This document shows positions 4,859-13,129 of a stretch of DNA of 36,871 nucleotides, in pieces (position 1 is the stretch's first letter; every line of letters begins with the position of its first letter). The notes beneath the pieces were generated by a model. That model had not been told where the DNA came from. It made no database searches and saw only the letters and a list, made by a program, of their open reading frames with translations. Origin of the DNA: Candidatus Uhrbacteria bacterium CG10_big_fil_rev_8_21_14_0_10_50_16. GTDB taxonomy: Bacteria > Patescibacteriota > Patescibacteriia > UBA9934 > UBA11717. Made by a program: the position numbers and the translations under genes. The stretch lies in contig PCYM01000007.1 of the NCBI GenBank assembly GCA_002774875.1, positions 1 to 36,871 of the forward strand. Reading direction: 5' to 3'.

Positions 4859-6211
4859 TTACTTCTTTCTCTTCATTGCTTTTCCGCGCAACTGCTTGTG
4901 ATAACTCTGCGCAAACCGGTGTGCCTCGTCCCGCGCACGTTGAAACAACGGTTTCTGTGCCTGCACCACGCGCGCCAAAAACGTATCGTCATGGTCGTAG
5001 ATGAGTTCATCTTTTTTGCGATCCGCCCCCTTTGCCAACCCCACGATCGGCACACGTACTTGCTCCTGATCCAAAATCGCCTGCACGGCATTCACCTGTG
5101 GCTTTCCCCCATCGATCACCATTACATCTGGCAACGGCCACGTGTTTGGAAACGTTTCCGCGCGCTTAATTCTGCGCGACAAAACTTCTTGTAACGAGGC
5201 GACGTCGTTTGGTCCCTCCACGGTTTTAATTCTAAACTTGCGATATTTTGACGGTGCCGGCCGCCCCGATTCAAACACCACCATACTCCCCACAGAATTG
5301 GTGCCAGACGTATTAGAAATATCATACGCCTCCACACGGCCCAGTGCGTTCACAAATTCCTTGTCTGGATTCTCGTACGGCAGCGGCGAAAAGTCACGCG
5401 TAAGCACTGCAATATCGCGAATATGCTGCAGTGCAAACACACGTCGCTTAAGCACACCGGCGTGCTCAAACGCAAGCTTGGCGGCGGCGGCCTTCATCTG
5501 TTTTTCTAACTGTTTAATGACGGTCAGTTTCTTTCCATCAAAAAAACGCATGAGTCCATTGATTGATTTTCGATATTCTGCCTTGGAGATACTCCCCGTA
5601 CACACACCGGGACACAATTTGATATGCACATAAAAACACGGACGCACCCCGTGACGCTCATCTGGCGGATTGCATTCGGACCACGGAAAAATCTTACGCA
5701 ACAACTCCAGCGCCTTGCGCAGGGCACCTGGTGAAGTAAACGGTCCATACACGGCCAGATATTTATGGCCGGCAATTTTTTTCACTTCTTCCACGCTCAT
5801 AAACGGCAAAATCCCCTCACGCGCGAGCTCCAATCCACGTTTGAGTACAGGTTTTGGATAATCTTCGTTGGTAAACACTAAGAACAAAAAACTCCGATCA
5901 TCCTGCAGTAAAACATTGTAATACGGCTTTTTTGTACGCACATAGTTAGCCTCCAACACCAGCGCCTCAATCACCGTCGGCGTCTCGACATAGTCGATCT
6001 TCGCAATTTCTTGCACCATGGTTCCAATGCGCCGCGCGTACGGGTCGTCGTCGCGTTGATATTTTTTTGAAAAGTAGGATGTGACACGTTTTTTGAGACT
6101 CATGGCTTTTCCTACATATAACAAATCCCCTGCCGCGTTGTAATACAAATACACCCCCGGATTGTCCGGAAGTTGGTTGTTTTTAATTTGAATCGGTGAA
6201 GGAATTGCCAT
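4859..6211 (-). CDS. uvrC: UvrC-type excinuclease subunit, short form lacking the C-terminal HhH domain
   Basis: A 450-aa nuclease that makes the two incisions of nucleotide excision repair. The N-terminal GIY-YIG domain is clear (NPGVYLYYN...LLYVGKA, residues 17-36, with conserved EALVLEANYV near 82-91). A UVR motif for UvrB contact lies near residues 200-235 (QLEKQMKAAAAKLAFEHAGVLK). The RNase H-like 3'-proper endonuclease domain has AYDISN, VIDGGKPQ and RDEAHRF with the expected Asp, Asp and His. The protein ends about 20 residues later, whereas typical UvrC (about 600 aa) continues into helix-hairpin-helix motifs. ATG 6211 is chosen because MAIPSPIQIK precedes the domain directly; TATACT lies 6 nt upstream, suggesting a leaderless transcript. 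Confidence 0.93.
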   Translation of the reverse strand: MAIPSPIQIKNNQLPDNPGVYLYYNAAGDLLYVGKAMSLKKRVTSYFSKKYQRDDDPYARRIGTMVQEIAKIDYVETPTVIEALVLEANYVRTKKPYYNVLLQDDRSFLFLVFTNEDYPKPVLKRGLELAREGILPFMSVEEVKKIAGHKYLAVYGPFTSPGALRKALELLRKIFPWSECNPPDERHGVRPCFYVHIKLCPGVCTGSISKAEYRKSINGLMRFFDGKKLTVIKQLEKQMKAAAAKLAFEHAGVLKRRVFALQHIRDIAVLTRDFSPLPYENPDKEFVNALGRVEAYDISNTSGTNSVGSMVVFESGRPAPSKYRKFRIKTVEGPNDVASLQEVLSRRIKRAETFPNTWPLPDVMVIDGGKPQVNAVQAILDQEQVRVPIVGLAKGADRKKDELIYDHDDTFLARVVQAQKPLFQRARDEAHRFAQSYHKQLRGKAMKRKK

Positions 6212-6410
6212 ACAAACAGTATAGTAAAAATTGAGGGTCGAGGCACGCCGTACGCGCACCCAACTCATAGAGACGATAAACGGTCATGCCGCAGTTCTCC
6301 ACACCGGAAACGTCGTCTCGGTAGATCGTATAGAACCAGAGCGGTTGGTCGTCTGGATTCATCGCAAGGAGTCGATCCACCAACCACTGGGCGTCGGTGA
6401 TCTTGCCCAT
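6183..6410 (-). CDS. Possible small or remnant protein gene upstream of uvrC
   Basis: A 75-aa frame from ATG 6410 (MGKITDAQWLVDRLLAMNP...) with mostly G/C third positions and a plausible amino-acid mix (WFYTIYRDDVSGVENCGMTVYRLYELGAR). The same frame stays coding-like upstream to about 6480 without a start codon, so this may be the tail of a decayed longer gene. It overlaps the start of uvrC by 29 nt and contains the uvrC -10 element. No family recognised and no Shine-Dalgarno. It is the only content I can support in the gap between uvrC and uvrA. Confidence 0.35.
   Translation of the reverse strand: MGKITDAQWLVDRLLAMNPDDQPLWFYTIYRDDVSGVENCGMTVYRLYELGARTACLDPQFLLYCLYGNSFTDSN
6218..6223 (-). 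promoter_or_regulatory. -10 element of uvrC (TATACT, 6 nt before ATG)
   Basis: TATACT on the minus strand ends 6 nt before ATG 6211, placing the expected transcription start at or next to the start codon. The preceding triplet is TAC rather than TGn, so it is not an extended -10. Confidence 0.55.
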
Positions 6411-6528
6411 GATCAGCTTGTAGCAGTCGAGGTCCGTGGAGTACTCGAACTCGTGGAGGAACGACGAGTGACAGATAACAAAGAGTGTCCAAGCGTTTTG
6501 TTTGTCCTGCGCTCTGCAAAGCTCGGGG

Positions 6529-9036
6529 CTACTTCTTACTCTTTTTGAGCGTTTTCTTGAGGTACTGCCCCGTATAGGAACGCGGCATGCGCGCAATCTC
6601 CTCCGGTGTTCCCTCGGCCAGCAACGTCCCTCCACGATCTCCGCCCTCCGGACCCAAGTCAATCACCCAATCCGCCGTCTTAATGACATCCAAATTATGC
6701 TCAATCACCACCACCGTGTTCCCTTTCTCCACCAAGCGATGCATCACCTCCAACAACTGTTTGATATCGGCAAAGTGCAATCCCGTAGTCGGCTCATCAA
6801 ACACATACATCACGCGGCCCAGGTGGCGCTTGGATAATTCCTTAGCTAACTTAACACGCTGCGCTTCCCCGCCCGAAAGCGTGGTAGCCGGCTGTCCAAT
6901 GGTGATATACCCCAACCCGACGCTCTGCATGCCCAACATGCGGTCATGCACAATCGGCACGTCTTTAAAGAAGTCTACGCCTTCGTCGATGGTCAACTCC
7001 AAAATCTGGTGCACGTTCTTGCCGTTCCAAAGCACCTCCAATGTTTCTCTATCAAATCGTTTTCCGTGACACACATCACACGGCACATACACGGTTGGCA
7101 AAAAATGCATCTCGATGCCAATCTGACCATTACCTTGGCAGTTCTCACACCGTCCGCCTGGCGTGTTAAAGCTAAACCGCCCCGGCTTGTATCCACGGTA
7201 ACGTGCCTCCTCTACACTTGCGAGCAGTTCACGAATCGGCGTCCACGCACCCGTGTAGGTTGCAGGGTTAGAGCGTGGCGTACGACCTATCGGCGATTGA
7301 TCAATCATTTCCACACGATCCAAGTACTCCGTTCCAAGCACCGCTGTGGCTTTTCCGGGACGCCCTCCTGTTCCCTGCAACTTCTTAGCTAAGTGTTTGT
7401 ACATTACGTCTTCCACCAACGTGGATTTACCCGACCCCGACACGCCCGTCACACACACAAAGCGTCGTAATGGAATGTCTACGTCAATATTCTTTAAATT
7501 GTTGGCCGAGGCTCCACGAATCTTAATCACATCCCGACCAATCGCACGACGATCTTCTGGAACCGGAATATCCAAATCTCCACGCAAATAGGCTGCCGTG
7601 AGCGACGTAGGATGATTGATTGCCTCCGCCATGTCCGCCGAAACAATCAAATGTCCTCCATGGATTCCCGCGCCCGGCCCCAACTCTACCATCCAATCAG
7701 CGGCAAGAATCGTATCCTCGTCGTGTTCCACCACAATAATCGTATTACCCATATCACGGAGCTCCAGTAACGTAGCAATCAACTTGTCGTTATCGCGTTG
7801 ATGCAGCCCGATCGTTGGTTCATCCAACACATACATAGCCCCCACCAATCGTGATCCAATCTGTGAAGCCAAACGAATGCGTTGCGCTTCCCCGCCGGAC
7901 AACGTTCCCGCGCGACGATCAAGCGTCAGGTATTCAATTCCCACATTCAACATAAACTGCAGTCGATTGTTAATCTCCCGCAATATATTCTCTGCGATTT
8001 TTGCTGATTGCGCATTTAATTTAATGTGAGACAAAAACGCCTGTGCGTCGTCTATGTTCATGCGTGTCACCTCCACAATACTTTTGCCGCCCACCCACAC
8101 ATGTAACCCCTCAGGACGCAATCGCTTGCCGTTACAAACTGGGCATACACTTTCTGAGAAAAGCGATTCAATACCCAACCCATCACAACCCGGGCACGCA
8201 CCGTAAGGTGAGTTAAAACTAAACAAGCGCGGCTCAATCTCCGGGAACGAGAATTCATCATCGGGACAGCTAAACTTGGAAGAGAGTAATCGCTCACGTT
8301 TTCCGCCAAACAACACGGTCATCACATCTTTCCCATATTCCAAACACGTCTCAATCCCCTCCGAGATCCGTTGTCGAGTCTCCTTGGAGACCTTTTTCAT
8401 TTCTGCCGCCGTGAGCGTGTCGACCACCACCTCAATGGTGTGCTTGCCATAACGTGACAGCGTAATCTGCTCCGAGAGGTTATGAATTTTGCCATCCACG
8501 CGCACCTTGGCGAATCCGCTATTATATAAATCGTACAGCAACTGATAGTACTCGCCCTTACGTCCACGCACAGCAGGTCCGAGCAACATCACCTTCTCAC
8601 CCTTCGATTCACTCACAATCACGTCCACCATCTCGTCGACGGTGAGTTTTTGAATCGGTTTTTGACACACCACACAATGCGGCTGACCGATACGCGCATA
8701 CAACACACGCAAATAGTCATACACCTCAGTAATTGTCGCCACCGTTGAGCGGGGATTTCTAGAATGCGCTTTTTGATCAATCGAGATAGCCGGGCTCAAT
8801 CCTTCTATTTCATCCACATCCGGTTTTTGCAATTGCCCCAAAAATTGCCGGGCATAGGCCGACAAAGACTCCACATACCGTCGCTGCCCCTCCGCAAAGA
8901 TCGTATCAAAGGCCAAACTCGACTTTCCAGAGCCAGAAAGCCCTGTAATACAGATCATTTTGTTGCGTGGCAGCTCTAAACTCACGTCTTTGAGGTTGTG
9001 TTCTCGCGCCCCTTTGATTCTGATGTGTTCTTGCAT
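6529..9036 (-). CDS. uvrA: UvrA excinuclease ATPase, short form lacking the insertion domain
   Basis: An 835-aa damage-recognition ATPase of nucleotide excision repair. The first ABC module has Walker A GLSGSGKSS (32-40), the UvrB-binding region (about 115-250, with CVVC 121-124), CPGC (281-284) and LSGGEAQRIRLASQIG. The second has GVSGSGKST, a zinc module CENC...CDVC, and LSGGEAQRVKLAKEL with FDEPTTGLHFAD. Between CPGC and the next pair CPVC (298-301) only 13 residues remain, where typical UvrA has about 120; this accounts for the shortfall from about 940 aa. The missing part corresponds to the DNA-facing insertion domain, while the UvrB-binding domain is kept. ATG 9036 begins MQEHIRIKGAREHNL, the family N-terminus. 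Confidence 0.97.
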   Translation of the reverse strand: MQEHIRIKGAREHNLKDVSLELPRNKMICITGLSGSGKSSLAFDTIFAEGQRRYVESLSAYARQFLGQLQKPDVDEIEGLSPAISIDQKAHSRNPRSTVATITEVYDYLRVLYARIGQPHCVVCQKPIQKLTVDEMVDVIVSESKGEKVMLLGPAVRGRKGEYYQLLYDLYNSGFAKVRVDGKIHNLSEQITLSRYGKHTIEVVVDTLTAAEMKKVSKETRQRISEGIETCLEYGKDVMTVLFGGKRERLLSSKFSCPDDEFSFPEIEPRLFSFNSPYGACPGCDGLGIESLFSESVCPVCNGKRLRPEGLHVWVGGKSIVEVTRMNIDDAQAFLSHIKLNAQSAKIAENILREINNRLQFMLNVGIEYLTLDRRAGTLSGGEAQRIRLASQIGSRLVGAMYVLDEPTIGLHQRDNDKLIATLLELRDMGNTIIVVEHDEDTILAADWMVELGPGAGIHGGHLIVSADMAEAINHPTSLTAAYLRGDLDIPVPEDRRAIGRDVIKIRGASANNLKNIDVDIPLRRFVCVTGVSGSGKSTLVEDVMYKHLAKKLQGTGGRPGKATAVLGTEYLDRVEMIDQSPIGRTPRSNPATYTGAWTPIRELLASVEEARYRGYKPGRFSFNTPGGRCENCQGNGQIGIEMHFLPTVYVPCDVCHGKRFDRETLEVLWNGKNVHQILELTIDEGVDFFKDVPIVHDRMLGMQSVGLGYITIGQPATTLSGGEAQRVKLAKELSKRHLGRVMYVFDEPTTGLHFADIKQLLEVMHRLVEKGNTVVVIEHNLDVIKTADWVIDLGPEGGDRGGTLLAEGTPEEIARMPRSYTGQYLKKTLKKSKK

Positions 9037-9104
9037 ACGTATTGGTAAATATTATCCACAGAGAGCTACCGTTGACGCACCATTTTTATGTGCTCCTCAA
9101 AATT

Positions 9105-9113
9105 TGTTAAGAT
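9105..9113 (+). promoter_or_regulatory. Extended -10 upstream of the 9136 gene
   Basis: TGTTAAGAT (9105-9113) has the TGn extension. It is followed 22 nt later by ATG 9136 with a strong Shine-Dalgarno AAAGGAGGAA (9121-9130) between. Unlike several neighbouring genes, this one has a conventional leader. Confidence 0.5.
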
Positions 9114-9135
9114 ACGAGCGAAAGGAGGAATTCCC

Positions 9136-9687
9136 ATGGAATCATTCACCCTCTCACCAAAGATGCCCGATCCCTGCCTGCCCTTTCATGACTGGGTACG
9201 CACTCTGTTATATGTCTGGGCGGGGTACGGTGGCTGTCGACCTCCGGATGCGCCTCAGGACAAGTCGTGTCCAGATCCAACCCGAACGCTCAGCAACGAA
9301 ACCATCGATCAGATCGTCAGCGGCATGTTCTGCCTTCCGCCGGATCGAATGCTGGCCTTCGTTGCACGTCACACTCCTCCCAACGACGACATCAGTGCCA
9401 ACCTTGGGGAAGGGACGATTCTCGCGGGTGGAGTTGGTGCGAGCCAGATCTTCTACCGGTTCATCCGCATCATCGGTAGCTGTGGGGAGACGGTCTACGG
9501 GTACCGTAGGTACTGGCACCGTCCCAATAATCCCATCTTCCCGTTCCCAGAAGATCTACAGGCGGCTATCGATCTCGGTCGACGCACATGTTTGTTTCGC
9601 ATCGCCCTGGGCAACGTCGACGAGTTCACAAGGGGGCAGATTCGTTTCTTCTCCGACCTTCACGTCCTTCTTGCGGCGCACCCCTAG
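9136..9687 (+). CDS. Hypothetical protein (183 aa) between uvrA and uvrB
   Basis: I recognise no family. ATG 9136 follows a near-perfect Shine-Dalgarno (AAAGGAGG), the strongest in the window. The protein looks soluble, with several cysteines (near residues 15, 35 and 46, later in FCLPPDR, GSCGETV and RTCLFR) and a Tyr/Arg-rich centre (YGYRRYWHRPNNP). Codons are GC-rich at third positions, as in the candidate frame at 6183-6410. It lies on the + strand, divergent from uvrA and convergent with uvrB: its TAG and the uvrB TAG overlap in the tetranucleotide CTAG at 9684-9687, leaving no room for a terminator. The position inside an otherwise single-strand uvr cluster suggests insertion, but no mobility signals are seen. 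Confidence 0.8.
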   Translation: MESFTLSPKMPDPCLPFHDWVRTLLYVWAGYGGCRPPDAPQDKSCPDPTRTLSNETIDQIVSGMFCLPPDRMLAFVARHTPPNDDISANLGEGTILAGGVGASQIFYRFIRIIGSCGETVYGYRRYWHRPNNPIFPFPEDLQAAIDLGRRTCLFRIALGNVDEFTRGQIRFFSDLHVLLAAHP

Positions 9688-11714
9688 CGGTTGCGTCGTT
9701 CACTTTTTTTCTTACCCATCTCTTTAACCTCCTTCTCTAACGTCGCGATCTCATCCCTCAACAGTGCCGCCGTCTCAAAGTCCAAATCCTGTGCGGCCTG
9801 ACTCATGGCGTATTGCTTCTCTTTAATGACGGCCTTTATCTCGTGCGGCTCAGCCAGAAGTTCAATATCCAATACATCCGAGATATCCACGTCCTCCGGC
9901 ATTCCGCCAAACAAACCGCGAATGTCTGACAGATCACGTTTAGTGCTCCGTGGCGTAATCTTATGCTTTTTGTTGTACGTCGTTTGAATGGCGCGTCTGC
10001 GATTGGTCTCCTCGATCGCGCGGCTAAGTGATCCCGTCATTTTATCTGCATACAACACTACTTGTCCACGCACGTTACGTGCCGCTCGTCCCATGGTTTG
10101 GATGAGCGCCATTTCTGATCTCAGAAAGCCTTCTTTATCTGCATCCAAAATCGCCACCAGTGACACCTCAGGAAGGTCCAGCCCCTCTCGCAACAAGTTG
10201 ACCCCCACAATCACATCCACAATCCCGTTTCTAAACTTAGAGAGAATCTCCACACGCTCCATGGTTTTAATATCACTGTGCAGATACGAAACTTTGATTC
10301 CCTCGTCCGTTAAATAGTCTGTCAGGTCCTCCGACATTTTTTTGGTCAACGTGGTCACCAGCACACGATCACCCTGTGTGATCCGGTCCTTAATACGCGG
10401 GATGAGATCATCAACTTGACCAGGCGATTCCTCCGTACCCGACACGGGCATCACGAGGATTTCTGGGTCAATAAGCCCCGTTGGGCGAATAATTTGCTCC
10501 ACCACTTGATCGCTCTGATCGAGTTCTATCTCTCCGGGCGTCGCCGACACATACACGCGCTGTCCAATGCGTTTTGCAAACTCCTCATAACTCAATGGTC
10601 TGTTATCCACGGCGCTCGGTAATCGGAAACCGTGCTCTACCAAGTTTTGTTTCCGTGCCTGATCCCCGGCCAACATCCCTCGCACCTGCGGCAAAGTCAC
10701 GTGTGACTCGTCGATAATCGTCAAAAAGTCTTCTGGGAAAAAGTCGATCAGGGTAAATGGCGGTTCTCCTGGCTTGCGTCCATCAAACCAACGCGAGTAG
10801 TTCTCGATGCCACTGCAAAATCCTGTTTGCTCAATCATGGAAAGATCGTAAATCGTCCGTCGCTTTAATCGCTCTGCCTCCAACATCTTGCCAACGGCTT
10901 CCAATTCCGCCACGCGATCCGTCATCTCGGCACGAATTCCTGCGACCGCTTTTTTGACCACGCTCGGCGACGTATTGTAATGACGTGCCGGGAATAACCA
11001 GAGTTCCTCCGAGTGTTTAAGGTGTCGGCGAGTGACCGCGTCTAACTCGCTCATTTTTTTGAGTTGCCCTTCCTCAAACTCCAATCGATACAGCACTTCC
11101 AAGTTGATGGGCATGATTTCCATCACATCTCCACGCACGCGAAAATGTCCGCGCGTAAGATCACCCGTTGTACGCTCAAATTGCATAGAAAGGAGCTCGC
11201 GCATAATGAGCTCACGCGTCATGTTGCCGTGCAAAGGAATTTGCAGCACGTTGGCCTGGTACTCCTCCGGTGATCCCAGTGAGTAGATACATGACACGCT
11301 CGCCACAATAATCACATCGCGACGTGTAAGTAGCGCTTGGGTTGCGGCGTGACGCAGACGGTCGATCTCGTCGTTAATTTGCGCCTCTTTCTCAATATAG
11401 GTATCACTTCCTGGCATGTAAGCCTCCGGTTGATAGTAATCGTAGTAAGACACAAAGTATTCCACCACGTTATCCGGGAAGAATTGACGAAACTCGGCAC
11501 AAAGCTGCGCTGCCAAGGTTTTGTTGTGAGCCACCACCAGCGTTGGGCGCTGTGTCCGCTCAATCACGTTGGCCATAGTGAAGGTTTTACCAGATCCTGT
11601 AACACCCAGGAGCGTTTGCTCGTGCATCTGCGCACCTAAGCCTTCCACAAGCGCGTTAATGGCTTTTGGTTGATCCCCTGCGGGTTGGTAGTCGGAATGG
11701 AGTTGAAATTTCAT
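9684..11714 (-). CDS. uvrB: UvrB, excinuclease helicase-like subunit
   Basis: A 676-aa damage-verification subunit. It begins MKFQLHSDYQPAGDQPKAI and has Walker A GVTGSGKT (about 37-44), the beta-hairpin region YYDYYQPEAYMPGSDTYIEK, helicase motifs DESH and GRAARN, and a C-terminal UVR motif (KEKQYAMSQAAQDLDFETAALLRDEI) that contacts UvrC. Length is normal, unlike the trimmed UvrA and UvrC beside it. ATG 11714 is preferred to GTG 11720 from family N-termini; no Shine-Dalgarno is seen. With uvrC and uvrA it forms a complete set within 7 kb, although the three genes are not one operon because of the opposing gene at 9136. Confidence 0.98.
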   Translation of the reverse strand: MKFQLHSDYQPAGDQPKAINALVEGLGAQMHEQTLLGVTGSGKTFTMANVIERTQRPTLVVAHNKTLAAQLCAEFRQFFPDNVVEYFVSYYDYYQPEAYMPGSDTYIEKEAQINDEIDRLRHAATQALLTRRDVIIVASVSCIYSLGSPEEYQANVLQIPLHGNMTRELIMRELLSMQFERTTGDLTRGHFRVRGDVMEIMPINLEVLYRLEFEEGQLKKMSELDAVTRRHLKHSEELWLFPARHYNTSPSVVKKAVAGIRAEMTDRVAELEAVGKMLEAERLKRRTIYDLSMIEQTGFCSGIENYSRWFDGRKPGEPPFTLIDFFPEDFLTIIDESHVTLPQVRGMLAGDQARKQNLVEHGFRLPSAVDNRPLSYEEFAKRIGQRVYVSATPGEIELDQSDQVVEQIIRPTGLIDPEILVMPVSGTEESPGQVDDLIPRIKDRITQGDRVLVTTLTKKMSEDLTDYLTDEGIKVSYLHSDIKTMERVEILSKFRNGIVDVIVGVNLLREGLDLPEVSLVAILDADKEGFLRSEMALIQTMGRAARNVRGQVVLYADKMTGSLSRAIEETNRRRAIQTTYNKKHKITPRSTKRDLSDIRGLFGGMPEDVDISDVLDIELLAEPHEIKAVIKEKQYAMSQAAQDLDFETAALLRDEIATLEKEVKEMGKKKSERRNR

Positions 11715-11873
11715 ATACACACAAAACGCCCAGTACTTAGGGGTACTAGGGGGTCAGAAAAGATTCGTGGCCATTCTACCCAAACAAAAGGCGAACGTCA
11801 ATGTGTATAGTTGTTGATTGACAACGCGAGGAATTCGTGGCATGATCGTGACGTTCCACACATGGTTTGACAT

Positions 11874-11947
11874 TCGGGGATCGTCTAATGGTAGGACACC
11901 AGGTTTTGGTCCTGGGAATCGGGGTTCGAACCCCTGTCCCCGAACCA
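11874..11947 (+). tRNA. tRNA-Gln (anticodon TTG)
   Basis: The acceptor stem TCGGGGA (11874-11880) pairs with TCCCCGA (11937-11943), followed by discriminator A and an encoded CCA (11945-11947). The anticodon stem CCAGG/CCTGG encloses TTTTGGT with anticodon TTG at 11906-11908. The T arm has GGTTCGAACC. Confidence 0.97.
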
Positions 11948-11950
11948 AAG

Positions 11951-11983
11951 AAAAATCACGGCGCGCTGCCGTGGTTTTTCTTT
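11951..11983 (+). terminator. Terminator of tRNA-Gln
   Basis: AAAAATCACGGC pairs with GCCGTGGTTTTT (12 bp with one wobble) and is followed by CTTTG. It starts three bases after the tRNA CCA end. Confidence 0.85.
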
Positions 11984-12147
11984 GTGTGATGGGGTGGAGA
12001 GAACATGCCATTGAGGCATGTTTGACGGGTGAGAACGGCCGGAGCCATGTTGCGCTGATATTGGCGAGAAGTGCAACGGCGAGGCCCGGACCCGAACCCG
12101 AATTTTCGGAAGAAAATGAGAGGTGAGGGCGCAAACAGGTGTGTCTA

Positions 12148-12156
12148 TGGTAAAAT
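12148..12156 (+). promoter_or_regulatory. Extended -10 upstream of the 12184 gene
   Basis: TGGTAAAAT (12148-12156) fits a TGn-extended -10 and lies 27 nt before ATG 12184. The rest of the interval 11984-12147 shows only a short ACATGCC/GGCATGT hairpin near 12004. Confidence 0.45.
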
Positions 12157-12183
12157 TGGTTTGTAAACACAAATCATAACCCT

Positions 12184-13011
12184 ATGATTGACAGGTTATC
12201 TCTCCCCATCGTAGAAAATCGCAGAGAAAAAGATCCTTCTACCAGCATCTTTACAAGGCAAGAGATCATTGCACCAAAAGACTTCGTTTCTGTATTTCAT
12301 GAAACCTCCCCCCAGAGGCTACAAGATATTGACGCGTATGGTTTACATTTTGATGCTGAAGTGAGAAATTTTTCTAATCCGACATTAATTAGCACATTTA
12401 ATGACATCCTTAACAAGGCCAGACCCGAATGGGCAAGACAAGCCAAGCTTGATCGGGATCAGGTTCTCTTTGCTTATCCAAATTTAGAACTTGGTCACGG
12501 TATGGGCGGTCTTGCAGACGAACGTTTTAACGATAAAAAACACATTGCCGTTTTTGAAACAATGCAAAAATACAATCCCAAAGACCTACAGAAGCATGGG
12601 ATCACAACCTGGGAGGAGTATCGTGATTACGTCATTTCTGAAATTCAGCAAAGTAAAACAATGCAAGGAGCGCTTTTGGAGCTCAAGGTTGATCCAACGA
12701 CTTCTTTTGTTGGTGACTTGATGTTAATTGAAGATGCCAGATTTTTTGCCGATCGTACTCTCCGCGAACAAGCTCTTGCCAACTACTGGCGATCTGTTAT
12801 TGCATTTACAGATTTTCAAAAGTGGTACAAAATTCCTACGGAAAACGAACAAGGAATAGACGAGGAGCTACGCGACCCGAGCGGTTGGGGCGGACGAGGA
12901 TATATGGCAATCAAAGGAGCACCCGCCCATCTGCCGGATGCAATCGTTACGGCGGAAATCATGATCCCGCAGGATATTCCACAGGAGCACATTCGCGTTG
13001 TTGCAAGTTAG
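12184..13011 (+). CDS. Unknown protein with features of the ADP-ribosyltransferase (KptA/DarT-like) fold
   Basis: A 275-aa soluble protein. Near residues 38-54, FVSVFHETSPQRLQDIDAYGL matches the general pattern (V/L)(Y/F)H(G/E)TS...I...GL found at the NAD-binding start of KptA/PARP/DarT-type ADP-ribosyltransferases. LFAYPNLE (near 100) and a C-terminal IPQDIPQEHIRVV, like the IPPEyI ending of many such domains, also fit. The resemblance is by eye and no catalytic glutamate can be assigned with certainty. The gene stands alone between tRNA-Gln and the convergent CNNM gene, with its own promoter-like sequence, and is more AT-rich than its neighbours, consistent with acquisition. No partner antitoxin-like gene is adjacent. 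Coding status is firm; function is a hypothesis. Confidence 0.82.
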   Translation: MIDRLSLPIVENRREKDPSTSIFTRQEIIAPKDFVSVFHETSPQRLQDIDAYGLHFDAEVRNFSNPTLISTFNDILNKARPEWARQAKLDRDQVLFAYPNLELGHGMGGLADERFNDKKHIAVFETMQKYNPKDLQKHGITTWEEYRDYVISEIQQSKTMQGALLELKVDPTTSFVGDLMLIEDARFFADRTLREQALANYWRSVIAFTDFQKWYKIPTENEQGIDEELRDPSGWGGRGYMAIKGAPAHLPDAIVTAEIMIPQDIPQEHIRVVAS

Positions 13012-13129
13012 GCGTAGGAGAGAAAAACCAAAAAATGAAGCTCCGCTCACCGAGATGCTCTGGTAAACGACTCATGATGGGTGACGAAAAGATTCAGGAT
13101 TAAAGACCTGACCCCATTTGGACCCTCGT

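Noticed and set aside
8960-9727. Long + strand open frame overlapping the 9136 gene and uvrA start
   Set aside because: It shadows the 9136 gene in another frame, begins inside uvrA and lacks start signals.
13007-13013. GTTAGGC core at the end of the 12184 gene
   Set aside because: It matches the cassette core motif, but no L-box hairpin, GAAAT extension or inverted repeat accompanies it; probably chance.
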